DNA of 64,000 nt from Erinaceus europaeus (GCF_950295315.1 NC_080175.1:65435353-65499352), one strand, 5' to 3'; counted from the stretch's first letter, positions 1 to 11,399 are shown. Made by a program: numbers and translations. The notes: generated by a model from the sequence alone, not told the origin.

Positions 1-258
1 TTATTTATTCCCTTTTGTTACCCTTGTTGTTTTATTGTTGTAGTTATTGATGCCATTGTTGTTGGATACGACAGAGAGAAATGGAGAAAGGAGGGGAAGA
101 CAGAGAGGGAGAAAGAGAGACACCTGCAGACCTGATTCACCGCCTGTGAAGTGACTCCCCTGAAGGTGGGGAGCTGGGTACTTGAACCGGGATCCTTATG
201 CCGATCCTCGCACTTTGCGCCACCTGCGCTTAACCCGCTGTGCTACTGCCCGACCCCC
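1..258 (-). repeat. tRNA-derived SINE, long-body family
   Basis: The reverse complement begins with the tRNA-like head (GGGTCGGGCAGTAGCACAGC), has a B-box-like GGTTCAAGT, then the body with GTGAA...CAGGTCTGCAGG and the CTCTGTC/ATCCAACAAC tail. It is cut by the window start, so its A-rich end and left target duplication are not visible. Confidence 0.9.
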
Positions 259-281
259 TATATATATATTAATTTTATAAT

Positions 282-565
282 TGCCTCCACCACCACCATA
301 GTCATTACTGGTGCTACAGGGCCATTACTGGGGCTCTGCTTTGGCACTAAAAATCCACTGCTATTTTTTTCTTTCTAGTTATATTTGATAGGACAGAGAG
401 AAGTTACAAAGGGAGGAGGAGGTTGAGGAAGAAAGATAAACACCTATATACCTGCTTCACTAACGGTGAAGCCTCTGCCCTGCTAGTCAGGAGCACCAGG
501 ATCTTTTAATTCAGGTCCTTGCACATTGTACCATGTGAGCTCAACCAGGTGCGCCACCACCCAAC
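282..565 (-). repeat. Older, diverged tRNA-derived SINE
   Basis: In reverse it shows the head (GTTGGGTGGTGGCGCACC), a recognisable but mutated body and the 3' module ending in GGAGGCAAT. Divergence is clearly higher than in the neighbouring copy. It lies 24 bp from that copy in the same orientation. Confidence 0.8.
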
Positions 566-611
566 TTATTAGGTAGCCTTTACTGTAGTGTCTGATAATA
601 CATCTATTTTT

Positions 612-878
612 GTTTATTTGTATTTTTGCCTCCAGGGCTATTGCTGGGGCTTGGTGACGGCCACTGTGAATCCACTGCACCTGCAGCTATTCTTTCCCAT
701 TTTATTGGATAAGACAGAGAAATTGAGAGGGGAGGGGAGGAGAGGGTAAGAGAGAGGGAGAAAGAGAGACACTTGCAGAACTGTTTCACCATTTGGGGAA
801 CAGTGTGCTTGAACCAGGATCTTTGTCTAGGTCTTTGAACTTGGTATCATGTGTGCTTAACCAGGTATGCTGCCCTCA
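612..878 (-). repeat. tRNA-derived SINE with 3' module
   Basis: Reverse strand: diverged head with GGTTAAGCACACATG, the pyrimidine-rich CTCTTTCTCCCTCTC stretch, and the terminal module that reads TGGATTCACAGTGGCC...CAATAGCCCTGGAGGC. The tail is a T-rich stretch near 600-615 on the plus strand. It carries several short indels. Confidence 0.8.
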
Positions 879-892
879 CTAATTTACTTATT

Positions 893-1114
893 TATTTATT
901 TACATTCTATTGTCTTTTTTATTAGATAAAGACAATCAGAATTCAGGAGAGAAAGGAGAGATAGAGAAGGAGAAGGAGAGAAAGACACCTGCAGTATAGT
1001 ACTATTTAAACACTCACAAAGTTTCCCTCTGCAGATGGGAACCAGGGGCTTGAACTCGTGTCCTTCTTGAGCACTGTAACATGTGCGCTCAACCAAGTGT
1101 GCCACTACCCAGCC
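893..1114 (-). repeat. tRNA-derived SINE, short-body (box-spaced) family
   Basis: In reverse it starts GGGCTGGGTAGTGGCACACTT and continues with GGTTGAGCGCACATGTTACAG and a body ending at ATCTAATAAAA. This is the variant lacking the CAACAAC tail module. It is the fourth consecutive minus-strand SINE in the first 1.1 kb. Confidence 0.85.
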
Positions 1115-1194
1115 CAGCCAATTTACTTTTCTATTTTATTTTTTAATAACTAGCTAGATAATGCTCCCTCCCCCCAAAAAAAAATCTGCCATAA

Positions 1195-1603
1195 TCCTGT
1201 AGTCTTTGTTAAATTGAAGAAATGTGTCCTTACAGATGCAATTAAGTTAAGAATATTGAAACAGATGATCCTCCAGCTGGATCTAAGTGTCATCTTAAGT
1301 ATTTTTATTAGAAGGAGACAGAGGGTGATTTGACCACAAATAGAAGACTGTCGTATGACAGCCGCTGGAAGTAGAGTCAGAGCTAAAGGTTGCTAAACCT
1401 CTCCTCTGCATGCTGGAGAAAGGCAAGAAATCAATTTTTCCTTTTTGGCCTCCAGAGAGAACATCAGCTTGCCAACAGCTTGATGGCAGTCCCACAAGAC
1501 TCATTCCAGACTTCCATAGCCAGAACTGTAAAGAAAATACATTTGTGCTGTTTCAAGCTACCCAGTTTGTAATAATTTGCTACAGCAACCCTAGGAGACT
1601 ATA
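1195..1603 (+). repeat. MaLR (MLT1-like) LTR
   Basis: The segment contains the order of landmarks remembered for MLT1-type LTRs of the ERVL-MaLR group. These are a CAGATGCAATTAAGTTAAG block, a GACCACA...GCTGGAAG block, GCCTCCAGAGAGAAC, then CCAGAACTGTAAAGA and the 3' end CAAGCTACCCAGTTTGTAAT...TACAGCAACCCTAGGAGACT. It is heavily diverged and has no coding content. Chance open frames of 60-69 codons inside it are not genes. The family call rests on recalled consensus, and the 5' boundary is approximate. Confidence 0.7.
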
Positions 1604-2269
1604 GTAATACTGTAGCAAAATTAGTCATCTTCCACTAGGTGACATATATAAAGACTTTAGCCCCAAATTCACTCACCACTCAAGTATAAATCCTGGAGGC
1701 TTCCTGTTTTCCATTTGTCCTCATCGTTATGTGATTTTTTTTTTATTCCAGTGGAAAAATATATTTGACAAATATTCTAAAGTCCATTGCTTTAAAGGAA
1801 AAATAAATGTACTTATGTTTACCAACTCCATTAAGCAGAGTTTAAGATGCTTAAGCCATAGCCATCTTTCTGAATGTAATGTTGAGACATTTGCAGAGCA
1901 TGCTAAAAGTCATCAGAACTCAGGACAATGTTGATATAGCTGAAAATGACTATTTTTCCCATGATAGACATTATTCTGAAATATGACAAGAGCCTACAAA
2001 GTCTTCAGCACCTAGTTTCTTTGAATTATTGCATCATCCAAAAGTAGTAAATGTCTTCATTTTTTTTTTTTATCTAGAATAAAACATCAACAAGTGACTC
2101 TTGTCCAACAGCTATGTTTTGACCATGGCCTTCATTACATGGGTGGATCTATCTATCAGTAACCACCTAACTGTCCATGTTTTATTGCATGTTTTTTTTT
2201 TGTTTTGTTTTTTGCATGCAGGCTGGTTTTGAGAAACAGGAACCATAAATCCAGTGATGTCCTTTTCTT
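1604..2269. other. Unique AT-rich DNA
   Basis: No repeat family, RNA gene or credible coding frame was recognised. Short T-runs lie at about 1736-1744, 2059-2070 and 2192-2200. The 67-codon frame at 1731-1934 has no motif or codon pattern supporting it. Confidence 0.5.
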
Positions 2270-2463
2270 ATGCCTATTTATTTATTACATAGAGACAGCC
2301 AGAAATTGAGAGGGAAGGGTTGCTAGAGAGAAAAAGACAGAGATACTTGCAATACTGCTTCACCACTCTCAAAGCTTTACCACACACACACACTCAACGT
2401 TGGGGGTTAGGGGTTTGAACGAGAGTCCTTGCTTAGTGGAACATGTGTACCACCATTCAGTCC
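2270..2463 (-). repeat. Diverged tRNA-derived SINE
   Basis: Reverse strand shows GGACTGAATGGTGGTACACATG, a decayed CAAACCCCTAACC region and CTCTCAATTTCTGGCTGTCTC. It holds a short CA run (2390-2400) inside the body and is strongly mutated. Confidence 0.7.
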
Positions 2464-2796
2464 CTAATCTAGTGATGTTCCTTCAAGTGAGTTGAAAGTG
2501 AAGAACAAGATCCATTCACCTAGAAGCCCTGTGACTTGGTGAGTTTCTGAAGAAATCCTGGTCATAATTTATTGAGTTTTCAGGTGCTTTCCCTACCTGA
2601 CCTGGGAGACCAAAGCAGTTTGCTTCTTACTCCTTCTACTCTTTAGCCGTACCTCTGCAAGTCCTTCACCTCTAAATTTAATATATAAACCATAAATAAG
2701 AAGAAAAATACTTCTTTTTCTCTCTTTAGTTATTGTTATTGTTGGGTCATTGTGATAAATGCACAATAAAGCTAGCACTCCTGGTGACCATATTTT

Positions 2797-2999
2797 CCAT
2801 TTTTTTTTTTTTTGAGACAGACACAGAGAAATTGACAGGGGAAGGAGGAGGGTAGAATGGGAAAGAGAAAGAGAAATATTTGCAGAACTGCTTTACTACT
2901 TGTGAGGCTTTCTCTAGCAAGTGGGTAACAGGGGCTTGAACCTGGGTTCTAGTGCATGGAATGTGTGTGATCTGTTGGGTGTGCTACTGCCTATACCCA
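2797..2999 (-). repeat. tRNA-derived SINE, short-body family
   Basis: A plus-strand T-run at about 2800-2812 marks the A-tail. The body reads in reverse CTCTTTCTCTTTCCC... and CAGGTTCAAGCCCCTGTTACCC, and the head is decayed near 2999. Confidence 0.75.
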
Positions 3000-3154
3000 G
3001 AAAACACATTTTTGAGATCTTTCCTTAACTGATGGTAACCCAGAGATGACTGTTAACTGCACTATTCACTTTGTAGTACGTGTTGTCTGACATGCCTTAA
3101 ACTTGTACAAAGCTGTGTTTCAATTCTATCATGGTAAAACAAACAAACAAACAA

Positions 3155-3935
3155 CTCTACTACTTGAGGAAGATGGGTACTGAAATTAGTCCTAGCCATG
3201 ACCACAGAATGCAAGCTCAGACCTACAGGGATGCAGAGGTTACATGGGCTCCTGTGCTGAATATGGACCCCAGATCAAATCGCTGGGGTTTACAGTTAAC
3301 AGTATTTATATAATTTTCCCATATTTTGGAGCTGCAGTCTTCCCTGATCCAGCTTTCTAGTCCTTTCTCCAACTAGGACACCATTTCCCCCAGACAATAC
3401 CTTGGATCCTCCTTCATGTTAAATGTCGGGCTCAGGCAAAAACTAGTAAAGTTATGGACCCTTGGAACATACCTAAAATAGACCTACTAGCTTTTCCCAA
3501 AAATTAGACCCTAAATCTTCATCTGCAATATTCTTGCCTTTAGGTTCATGATTAGTCTACAATTTGTTTTGCTTTATATCTTAACTCTTTTTTAGCCATC
3601 AGGTTCCAGATTCCACCATGATGCCTACCTGACTTTCATGTGCAGACCACCAGTGTGTTCTGGAACTCCAGATTCCTGGGCCCCTTCCCCTCTAGGGAAA
3701 GAGAGAGACAGCTTGTGAGTATGGATCATCCTGCCAATGACCATTTTCAGTAGGAAAGCAATTACAGAAGCTAGACCTTCTGTACCCCATAATGATCCTG
3801 AGTCCATACTCCCGGAGGGATAAAGAATAGGAAAACTTTCAGAGGGTAGGGGGGATGGGATAGGGAGTTCTGAGGCTGAGAATTGTACCCCTCATCCTAT
3901 GAACTTTTTATAAATAAAAAATTAAAGAACAAACA
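3155..3935 (+). repeat. L1 3'UTR fragment (older subfamily)
   Basis: It shares with the young L1 3'UTRs further right the blocks CCTAGTGGGGAAAGAGAGA-like (here CCTCTAGGGAAAGAGAGAGAC), GGATC..CCTGCCAATG, AGCAATTACAGAAG and CCTGAGTCCATACTCCCGGAGGGATAAAGAATAGGAAA. It ends in TTTTTATAAATAAAAAATTAAAG. It is 5'-truncated with no ORF2 sequence, and no intact frame remains. It is one of at least eight such tails in the window. Confidence 0.7.
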
Positions 3936-5243
3936 AAATCAAAACATAATCCAGATAAGTGCATCTTCTCTAGAAAGTTATAAGTACTGCTGTCTGATCC
4001 ATAAATTCAAAAAGACATTATTTCATTATTTTTTTTCATAGAATCACAGAAAAATTGAGAGGGGGAGGAGCATGGAATGGAAGGGAAAAGTATACTTTAC
4101 AAATACTTAATGCCCTAAGTTTTTTTGTTTAAGCTGATTATTCAGAAAGCAAACATTTCTTACCTGATTTTTCTAAATACTTCTGGCTTTATGTAGTTCA
4201 CACAGCTTTGAGCAGTCTGAAGGGAGAAGGGGCACAATGAACTATAGTGCAAGGAGGTGGCACTTTGGTGGCAGAAAAGATGGATGTTTCTCACAGCAAT
4301 AGAAAAATATACTTATGCTGGGAGTACCACTAGCCAGCAGTAGCAAAATGAAGTAAACATTCTAGTAGGGGTGCAGATCATATATCTGAGGGAATTAGAA
4401 GACGCTTACATATTAATTTCACCTGATTGTGATTTAAAACTGATCTGAGTGAGAATTATTTAGTCAGTTATGTTATAATTCTGAACCCCTCTAATCATAA
4501 CTCAGCACATTCAGTTCATTGTAGAAGCAGCTTTAACTGTCTTTAAAGTTAAACCTTTGTAATGTAGATAGTCTTGGCACTATGAAAGAGAACATCCTTA
4601 GCAGTCACAAGAAAATCTGAACAGACAAAAAAAAATAGAGCTGCAATTGAAGGTGAAACAATTTATAAATTGGAAAATATGTATGTAACAGAGGCTGTAA
4701 ATCAAATGGAGAAGATGAGTTAGTAGGGGTCTGATTTATACTCAACAGCTTTTCAGGAAAGATAATGCACGTTTCTGAAGATGAAAGGTGAGTATGTTCA
4801 AGAGCGAATCATAGAAATGACCATGCAGCCACGTGTATAGAAAATGGCAGGCAGTTTTATCAGGGGAATATTCTGGTGGACTTCACTGTGCAATTATCAG
4901 TCCATTATCTGGGGTCCTTATCAGTAAGACTCCAATTAAAATCCAAACAACGCGACCAACAGTGTGGTTGCTCCCTGGGAGAGAACATCACACCCACTAA
5001 GCAATAAGCCTCAGGTTAACTGTTGCTATTCTTAGCCCCAGAGATCTCAGTTTTGTTGAAGAATAGACAGGACCCACAATTGTAGAAAGTTTTGATTGAC
5101 TGATTATTCACCCAAGTAACAAGTCAGACCAGTAGAAAAGAAAAACTCATCCTGGCTCAGACAGGTTGAATTGGTTTAGGAAATAAGTATTTAGATACAT
5201 TTTTTTTTTACATATCACTGATGAAAACTGATTCTAAACTCAC

Positions 5244-5245
<2 letters not shown>
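3936..5245. other. Unique DNA, with an ancient 160-bp segment repeated at 5385
   Basis: No gene is supported. The only internal structure seen is a segment at about 4300-4460 that aligns loosely with 5385-5550 (shared ATGCTG, CCACTA.CCAG, AAGTAGG or AGTAGGGG, and TTTAAAACTGAT). A SINE-like remnant (GAATCACAGAAAAATTGAGAGGGGGAGGA) lies at about 4025-4090. Confidence 0.45.

Positions 5246-5277
<32 letters not shown>
5246..5277. repeat. (CA)n microsatellite
   Basis: An uninterrupted run of 16 CA/AC dinucleotides. It lies in unique DNA, so it is a likely length-polymorphic site. Confidence 0.98.
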
Positions 5278-5279
<2 letters not shown>

Positions 5280-5554
5280 TATTTCATATCTGGAAGGACA
5301 CAATTGTTATTACTAAGTGGCTGGTTTTGCTCATGAGCTAACAATGATTGAATAAAACATCTGGAAACTTTTTCACTAGAATAATAAAAATTCCTATGCT
5401 GAATGTGCCACTACCCAGTAACAACAGAATGAATTAACTATACAAGTAGGAAAACAAAGCAAATATTAAGGAAACCAAAAAGAAGTTCACACATCATCTC
5501 ATCTACTTTCAAATTTAAAACTGATAATGAGTGTGATTTTAGTACATTGTAATT

Positions 5555-7160
5555 ATTTTTTATTAGTGATTTAATACTAATTTACAAAATTGTGTCTCCC
5601 AAGGTTGCAGACATGGTTAACTATCATCTCTACAACTATCTGTCTAGATTTGTACATAATTCCCCTCTTTCATCCAGGTTCCATCCTCTATTCCCCTGAA
5701 GGCCACTCATAACCCTTTACTACATGCAGTGGTTCCTCCCTGATGGATCCCGTGTTCAGAGTCCTCTTACACTCTTTCTCCTATTACTTCTTCCCCACTG
5801 GAAATATGGATAAAGATTGTTTTGGGGTGCAGAATGTAGAAGTTCTGTTTCTGTAATTGCCTCTCTGCTGGACTTGGGCATTGGCACGTTGATTCAAACC
5901 CCCAACCTGTCTCTATCTTTCCCTAGTGGGCCAGAGCTTTGGAGAGATGAGGTTCCAGGACAAGGTCATCTGCCCAGAGAAGTCAGGATAGAATTAATCA
6001 CGGTAGCAGCTGTAACTTAGTGTCTGGAAGGTGCCTGGACATAAAGTTAGACAAAATGACTAAAGAACAGGTACCAAAAGGTAGGGACAGAGTAGATGAG
6101 ATTAGGAATCTTAAGGTGGAAGAAAACTGGGAAGTCCATTTTAGGCATGTTTCTAGGGGCTTATGAATATGGTAATTTATACTTGAGTTTGATAGATAGG
6201 ATGAAGTTGGATAACGATATTGTCTGAGAAAATGATGTCAGAGTAGAGAAAAGGGCTAGAAAATTCTGTTGGGGCATTCTTAAAAAAATTATGTGGATAG
6301 AATTAACCATTTACCTCTATCCATTTGACCTAGGGCCCAAAGGCTGTGTAACCTCTAAGTCTCTATTGGTCTGAGCTCACAGGTCATGGTCATAACTGGA
6401 AACAATGTAAGCTATGCTTATTTCAGGACAGTCTCCCTCTACTGGCAAGGCAGGATACCCCAGCATCTCACCACATCAGATGTGGTGCTTGCCATCACTG
6501 CTTATGGTAAAGACAAGGTCCTGGGAAGGCCCACAAGAGGGCTTGTTATGATATACCTGATGGAAGTGACCAGTGGTGGTGCAGAGAGGGATCCATTAGA
6601 GGAAATCCAAGGATTCCCTGACGAGGTCCCAGATGATGAGGTGGTGTGATATTGACCAAAAGGGCCATAAGTGGACCAGTCTCTTGCCCTTATCCAACTT
6701 TTCTAGTCCTCTTTTTGTCTGATGACCTTAGACTTTCTCCCAGTTGTTTAAACATTGTCATTTATTGAAGCCAGACAGAATTAGTTTTGGGGGAATTTGA
6801 GCATTTCTGATAAATTTCCAAGCTAATTTTTCCAAAGTATAATAGACTGGAGAATTTATGATGCCTTCTTTAGGCACTTCAACTAGGATTCCAGGTTTAT
6901 TAGGTCTAAGTCTAATCACCGAGGACTATTGAATACTATTACTTTGAATTATATGGATAAATGTATACCTGTACCCAGTACCCTAAACCCTTGCCTATAT
7001 CTGCATCTGTAACTTTGTTAGATGATGTTCCATCTAACATGGATTAGGTAGTCCCGTGTGTTAGGAAAGATCTTGACAGATTTGAAAAGTTGCTAGGTTG
7101 ACAACTTAGGTTTCATATCTCTGGTTACAGTCCACCATAGGAATTCATTAGCTGCATAAA
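5555..7160 (-). repeat. Long L1 3'UTR-type fragment (older subfamily)
   Basis: On the minus strand the left part ends in the L1-tail pattern. Reading plus: TTTTTTATTAGTGATTTAATA, then GGGGTGCAGAATGTAGAAG, GTAATTGCCTCTCTGCTGGACTTGGGC, CTTTCCCTAGTGGG. Farther right, GGTCTGAGCTCACAGGTCATGG matches the start region of the 3155-3935 copy in inverse. The right boundary is uncertain. The 87-codon frame at 6386-6649 falls inside this repeat and is not treated as a gene. Confidence 0.55.
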
Positions 7161-7224
7161 TATATTGTGATTTTTGTAACTTCTAAGTTTGACTCAGCAG
7201 TTTTAGTTCATTGCAAATACTATT

Positions 7225-7437
7225 TTAGTTTTTTTTTTATCTTCATTTTTTTAGATGGAGATGGATATAAATCAAGAGGGAAGGGAATGATAGAGAGGGA
7301 GAGAGACAGAGAGACACCTGCAGTATTGTTTTACCTCTTGCCAAGCATTCCCCCTGCAGATGGGGACCAGAGACTTGAACCTAGGTCCTTGCGCATTGTA
7401 ATATGTGTGCCCAATCAGTTACGACACCACCGGCCCC
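7225..7437 (-). repeat. tRNA-derived SINE
   Basis: Plus strand reads T-run, GAGACACCTGCAGTATTGTTTTACC, CCCCCTGCAGATGGGGACC and TTGCGCATTGTAA, and ends GACACCACCGGCCCC. In reverse this is head, box region and body of the short-body family. Confidence 0.8.
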
Positions 7438-7515
7438 TAGTTTTTTGTTTGTTTGTTTTTGTTTCAGTAACACTTTATAGCAAGGGCAATTGCAGCACTA
7501 TCAAGAACATTATTA

Positions 7516-7718
7516 TTATTTTAATTATTTATTTATTATTGGACAGAGATAGAGATAAATTGAGAGGAGAGGGGTGATAGAGAGGGAGAGAGACAGCTTC
7601 AGACCTGCTTCAACCATTCATGAAACTTTCTTCCTGCAGGTGAGTATCAGGGGCTTGAACCTTGAACCTTGCACACTGCAATGTGTGCTCTTAACCTGGT
7701 GCACCACCTCCCAGCCCC
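7516..7718 (-). repeat. tRNA-derived SINE with intact target duplication
   Basis: The 13-bp direct repeat AAGAACATTATTA lies on both sides (7503-7515 and 7719-7731), fixing the element's limits exactly. The body carries a GAACCTTGAACCTT local duplication near the B-box region. It is a clean retroposition product of the short-body family. Confidence 0.92.
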
Positions 7719-7731
7719 AAGAACATTATTA

Positions 7732-8838
7732 ATAATTATTGGCTTTCTTCTGTTTTATGATAAGCCACACTCTGATAATTGCAACTCTCTTTTCAGGTGA
7801 CAAGTAAAGAAAACATCTAGATGTCTCTAGTCTATTATATATCAATCTAGAACTCTTTCTCTTACTCTACCATAAACAGAAAGCAAATTCATATTATGGG
7901 GCAGAGTTGCTGAGAGTGATACCTGATTGCAGTTCTAATTCTGGAAGTATGGAGGTTAAGTTAAATCACAAGAAGGCAAATATTGTTACTGTTAATAGAA
8001 TGTTGATTTATAGGACTGTTTTCTATCTCAAGGGTACATATAAGGGTATCCCCTTATATGTGTTATGTACCATACCTTGCCCACCATGAAAACACTACCT
8101 GCCTCTACTGTTCTTAACTGTGCCTTTTCCATCCATTTGAATCTTCTCCCTTCTCAGTGACTGCCCCTTTAATAACCTGAGATCTTCAGGTGCAGAGCAA
8201 GAGTTTGTTTATGCATTACACTATCTATTCCCTTTCTCTGCTTCATAAATGCTCCCAATATAAATGGAATTATCTGACATATCAAATAATCCAGATTTCG
8301 TTGATTTAGGAGACTTAATTCAAAATATTCTTAGGCTTAAGTTTTGTCTATGCTACCTAGCTATCTGTATAACATTGCAAACAGGCTTAAAATCGCAAGC
8401 ATTAAAAATACCCCTGAATATTCTACAGAAGTATAAATCTGAAAAATTAACTTGTTACTATTGATGCATTTGATAATCAACATAATTAATAAATTAATGT
8501 CATTAATTAGTGTATGTATTAATGTATTAATGAGTCTCTGAGCACTTATACTACATAGTAAATGTTACATAATGAAGGGAATTAATATTAGGTAATTGAT
8601 AAGTGGGTAATTAAATAAATGGTGAAGTGACAATATACCACACTTTGTTCTTATTAATAAGGGAAGACTTCTTTCTCTGTGCTCGAACTAAAAGAGACAA
8701 TGCAGGAATACCTTTGAAACAAATAGTCATAAATTTTGGCAACACTACACAACTGCTTTTCTCCAATATAATGAAGAGATTAGTTTGAGGTTTGTAATTC
8801 TGAGTTTTTGAGAAACTTACCCTGCAGTACCTACACTG
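7732..8838. other. Unique AT-rich DNA
   Basis: No repeat or gene was recognised. Two 60-66-codon frames (7907-8089, 8264-8464) have no supporting motif. A TAAT/ATTAAT-rich patch lies at 8480-8620. Confidence 0.5.
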
Positions 8839-8862
8839 TTTTTTTTTTTTTTTTTTTTTTTT
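8839..8862. repeat. Poly(T) tract, 24 bases
   Basis: This could be the A-tail of a minus-strand retrocopy, because 8863-9000 has slightly higher complexity and GC. I could not identify a source transcript and no target duplication was found. Confidence 0.9.
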
Positions 8863-9550
8863 AGTTCAAACTAAATCAGAGTCATACAAGTACTTTTGTA
8901 CTGATAAGCACACCAGGCTACTGGCGGGGGAGGATTTTATCTCACATTGCCTGTGATGGTGTGGACAAAGCTGATACCTTCCTTCATGCTGTTGTTGAGG
9001 TAAATATACTTAGGATTTCCTCTGAGAGTCTATTGTTCTTTCTGCTCATGTTCTGTCCTCCCTTCCTTCTTATCACACTAGAATTTGAATTGTAAAGCAT
9101 ACGAAGCAAGATACAATATAATCACAATTGAATCTTCTAAACAGAAGAGTTTTTCCTGGAGTATCTATGATGCTTATACAGATTCCTATAACTAGATTTT
9201 TTTACACCTCTTTTCATTCTAAAGGCCCTATCATTCAACTACAGTGGAATTTATAGCTGCATGTCACATAAAACACTTTCTAGGAGAGTCTCCCCAACCT
9301 GAATTGTTAAATTATCTAGCAAACTTAGTCATAGTGGCAAGAATGTTTGTTCCCACAGAACTGAGGAAAACTTGAGTTCACAGAGGAATAATCCTATCTT
9401 ATCAACCAAGGAATGAAAGTAGCAAATTAAAACAAAGAAGACCTATCATCAACTGTGTAATTCTTACACAGATCCTTGCTGACATATCAAAGATTTCAAA
9501 AGTTCTCCCTAAAACTATTTTGGAAAAAAAAAGGAGAAAAGAAATTTACT
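8863..9550. other. Unique DNA
   Basis: Nothing recognisable beyond the possible unidentified retrocopy next to the poly(T) tract. No long frame occurs on either strand. Confidence 0.45.
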
Positions 9551-9700
9551 GGTGGTTAGGGAGATAGCTCAAGCTGGTGGAGTACAAAGCCTGCACATCT
9601 GAGTCTCTTGGTTTTACTTGGTATGAACTGAGTGGTGCTTTATTTTCTCTTGTGCTCACTCATGAAAATCTACCACGTATGAACTTAATCTTTAATTTTT
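9551..9700 (+). repeat. Diverged tRNA-like SINE of a second family
   Basis: It reads GGTGGTTAGGGAGATAGCTCAAGC...GGAGTACAAAGCCTGCACATCTGAG, a decayed tRNA-like head, then CTCACTCATGAAAATC. The pattern resembles a short tRNA-derived SINE of the GGGAGATAGCATAGTGG type. Boundaries are approximate. Confidence 0.5.
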
Positions 9701-9974
9701 TTCAATTAAAAACAAAGTCTGAGACTGATGAATGTTATTAATAAAAAATTAGTCCTGTCCAGTCTTTTGTATAATGATTGTACAATTTCCCAACCTCTGG
9801 TTCTACATAAGAAAATGTGGATTTTATCACTAAGTTCTTTGCATTCAAAGATTGTCATTGTTATAGTTTATATATGTTACCAAATGGCCCTCATTTACTT
9901 AAATACAACAACGGGATGGTTCCCCTCATATGTGCAATATAAAGAAAAAAATTTTTCCAAATACCACACAGCTT

Positions 9975-10069
9975 TTGCTTATGGTAATACTGATAATTGA
10001 ACCTAGGACCTTTGGTGCCTCAGGCATGGATGGCTTTTTGCATAACCATTATGCTATCTACTCAGTCTT
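9975..10069 (-). repeat. Short tRNA-like SINE fragment
   Basis: The reverse strand has a tRNA-like block: AGACTGAGTAGATAGCATAATGGTTATGC with an A-box-like TAGCATAATGG, followed by CCTGAGGCACCAAAGGTCC and GGTTCAATTATC as a decayed B-box. It belongs to the same small family as 27338-27463. Confidence 0.65.
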
Positions 10070-10165
10070 AGTAAAAATGATTGAATCATATGAACATCTA
10101 AAAATAAAATGTAGCTAAACTGTTGATATGACTCTGTGAAACTTATAGTGGTTTCCTGAAAGAGG

Positions 10166-10244
10166 TTGGGTGACGGGTGGGCACAGAATTATACTATTAT
10201 ACTGGTGGGTGCTGTGTGGAGCTATGCCCTTGTAATTTTATGAT
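10166..10244 (+). repeat. L1 3'-tail fragment split by a SINE
   Basis: TGGTGGGTGCTGTGTGGAGCTATGCCCTTGT corresponds to the terminal block of the L1 3'UTR (TGGTGGGAATTGTGTGGAGTTGTACCCCT in other copies). The continuation, ATGATCTTTTAAATAACTAAAA, is found after the SINE at about 10608-10635. Confidence 0.6.
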
Positions 10245-10596
10245 TTTTTTTGCCTCCAGGGTTATTGCTGGGGCTCAGTGCCTGCACCATGAATCCACTG
10301 CCCTTGGAGGCCATTTTTCCCCCTTTCGTTGCCCTTGTTGTTGTGGCCTTGTTGTGCTTACTATTGTTATTGTTGATGTCATTTGTTGTTGGATGGGACA
10401 GAGAGAAATGGAGAGAGGAGGGGAAGTCAGAGAGAGGGAGAGAAAGACAGACACCTGCAGACCTGCTTCACTGCCTGTGAAGCAACTCCCCTGCAAGAAG
10501 GGAGCCAGAGGCTGGAAACCAGATCCTTATGCTGATCCTTGCATTTTGCTTTATGCCACGTGTGCACTTAACCCCCTGTGCTACCACCCAATGCCC
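10245..10596 (-). repeat. Full-length tRNA-derived SINE, long-body family
   Basis: The 11-bp direct repeat AATTTTATGAT flanks it (10234-10244 and 10597-10607). In reverse all modules are present: head, GGTTTCCAGCC B-box region (mutated), CAGGTGTCTGTCTTTC, CTCTGTCCCATCCAACAAC, the CAACAATAACAAT repeat, and the TGGATTCATGGTGCAGGCACTGAGCCC terminal module. The overlapping frames of up to 145 codons are artefacts of this repeat. Confidence 0.92.
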
Positions 10597-10749
10597 AATT
10601 TTATGATCTTTTAAATAACTAAAACAAGATTAGATTAAAAAAAACAATCACCCTATTGTTGTAGCCTCGTGGCAGCAGTGCACAACATAACAATTTACTG
10701 AACTGACCACCTAACAAACTTTATTATTATTTTTTAAATGAAAGTACTT

Positions 10750-10895
10750 CTTTTTTTATTACTTTATTTTATTTATTTATGGGAAAGATAGGAGAAAGAA
10801 AGAACCAGACATCACTCTAATACATGTGCTGCCAGGGATTGAACTCAGGACCTCATGCTTGAGAGAGCTTCATCTACTGTGCCACCTCCTGGACC
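10750..10895 (-). repeat. Short tRNA-like SINE
   Basis: In reverse: GGTCCAGGAGGTGGCACAGTAG (A-box-like), CTCAAGCATGAGGTCCTGAGTTCAATCCC (B-box-like GTTCAATCC), GTGATGTCTGGTTC, CTTTCTTTCTCCTATC and an AATAAATAAA tail. It is moderately diverged and near complete. Confidence 0.8.
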
Positions 10896-10960
10896 ACACA
10901 CACATACACACACACGCACAAATACATGCACACCTGCACATGCATGAACACACACAATTA
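10896..10960. repeat. Degenerate AC-rich simple repeat
   Basis: A stretch of ACACAC interrupted by CATGCA and CACCTGCA units, directly after the SINE. Confidence 0.75.
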
Positions 10961-11399
10961 CAGTAGTTCATTAAAACTGGTCCTGGAGCAATTATTCAAC
11001 TTTTCATCAGGAAAGATCCAGTTCTGTAGTGAGCAATGTCTTCATCACAGTTGATAGCTGTGCAGACAGGCGTGGCAACCCAGTTGCAATTACAGCAGCC
11101 CTAAAGAAACCATATTGATTGGCACTGCAACCTAGAACAGTTATGACAGCTCTGCTATCAGTGTCCTTACAATCACAATTAACTTTGACACAGAGCAGGC
11201 CTAAGATGTGATAAGATTGATGTTACTAATTATCCAGGGGGTAGTGCAGAGGGGATTTCAGAGGCCCATTAAGTTGAATATTTTTATCATCAGGAAAAAC
11301 TGGAAACATAGAAATGTATTTTTCTATAATGTCAGTTGATTTCTAAATATGCAACACCATATTATGTTGAGTTAAGCATAAAAACATGCCTTTCTTGAC
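10961..11399. other. Unique DNA
   Basis: No repeat family or coding sequence was recognised. It has short paired motifs such as GCAACCCAGTTGCAATTACAGCAG and GCACTGCAACC but no convincing RNA structure. Confidence 0.4.

Noticed and set aside
5246..5277. CRISPR-like or satellite array
   Set aside because: Simple dinucleotide repeat; no spaced repeats anywhere in the window.
6386..6649. 87-codon open frame as a possible host exon or small gene
   Set aside because: It lies inside an L1 3'UTR-type repeat, has no recognisable domain and no splice or promoter support.
8839..9000. Processed pseudogene with poly(T) tail
   Set aside because: No target duplication found and the reverse-strand translation is not recognisable.
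10177..10614. 145-codon frame on the plus strand
   Set aside because: It runs antisense through a full-length SINE; similar spurious frames occur in every well-preserved SINE copy.
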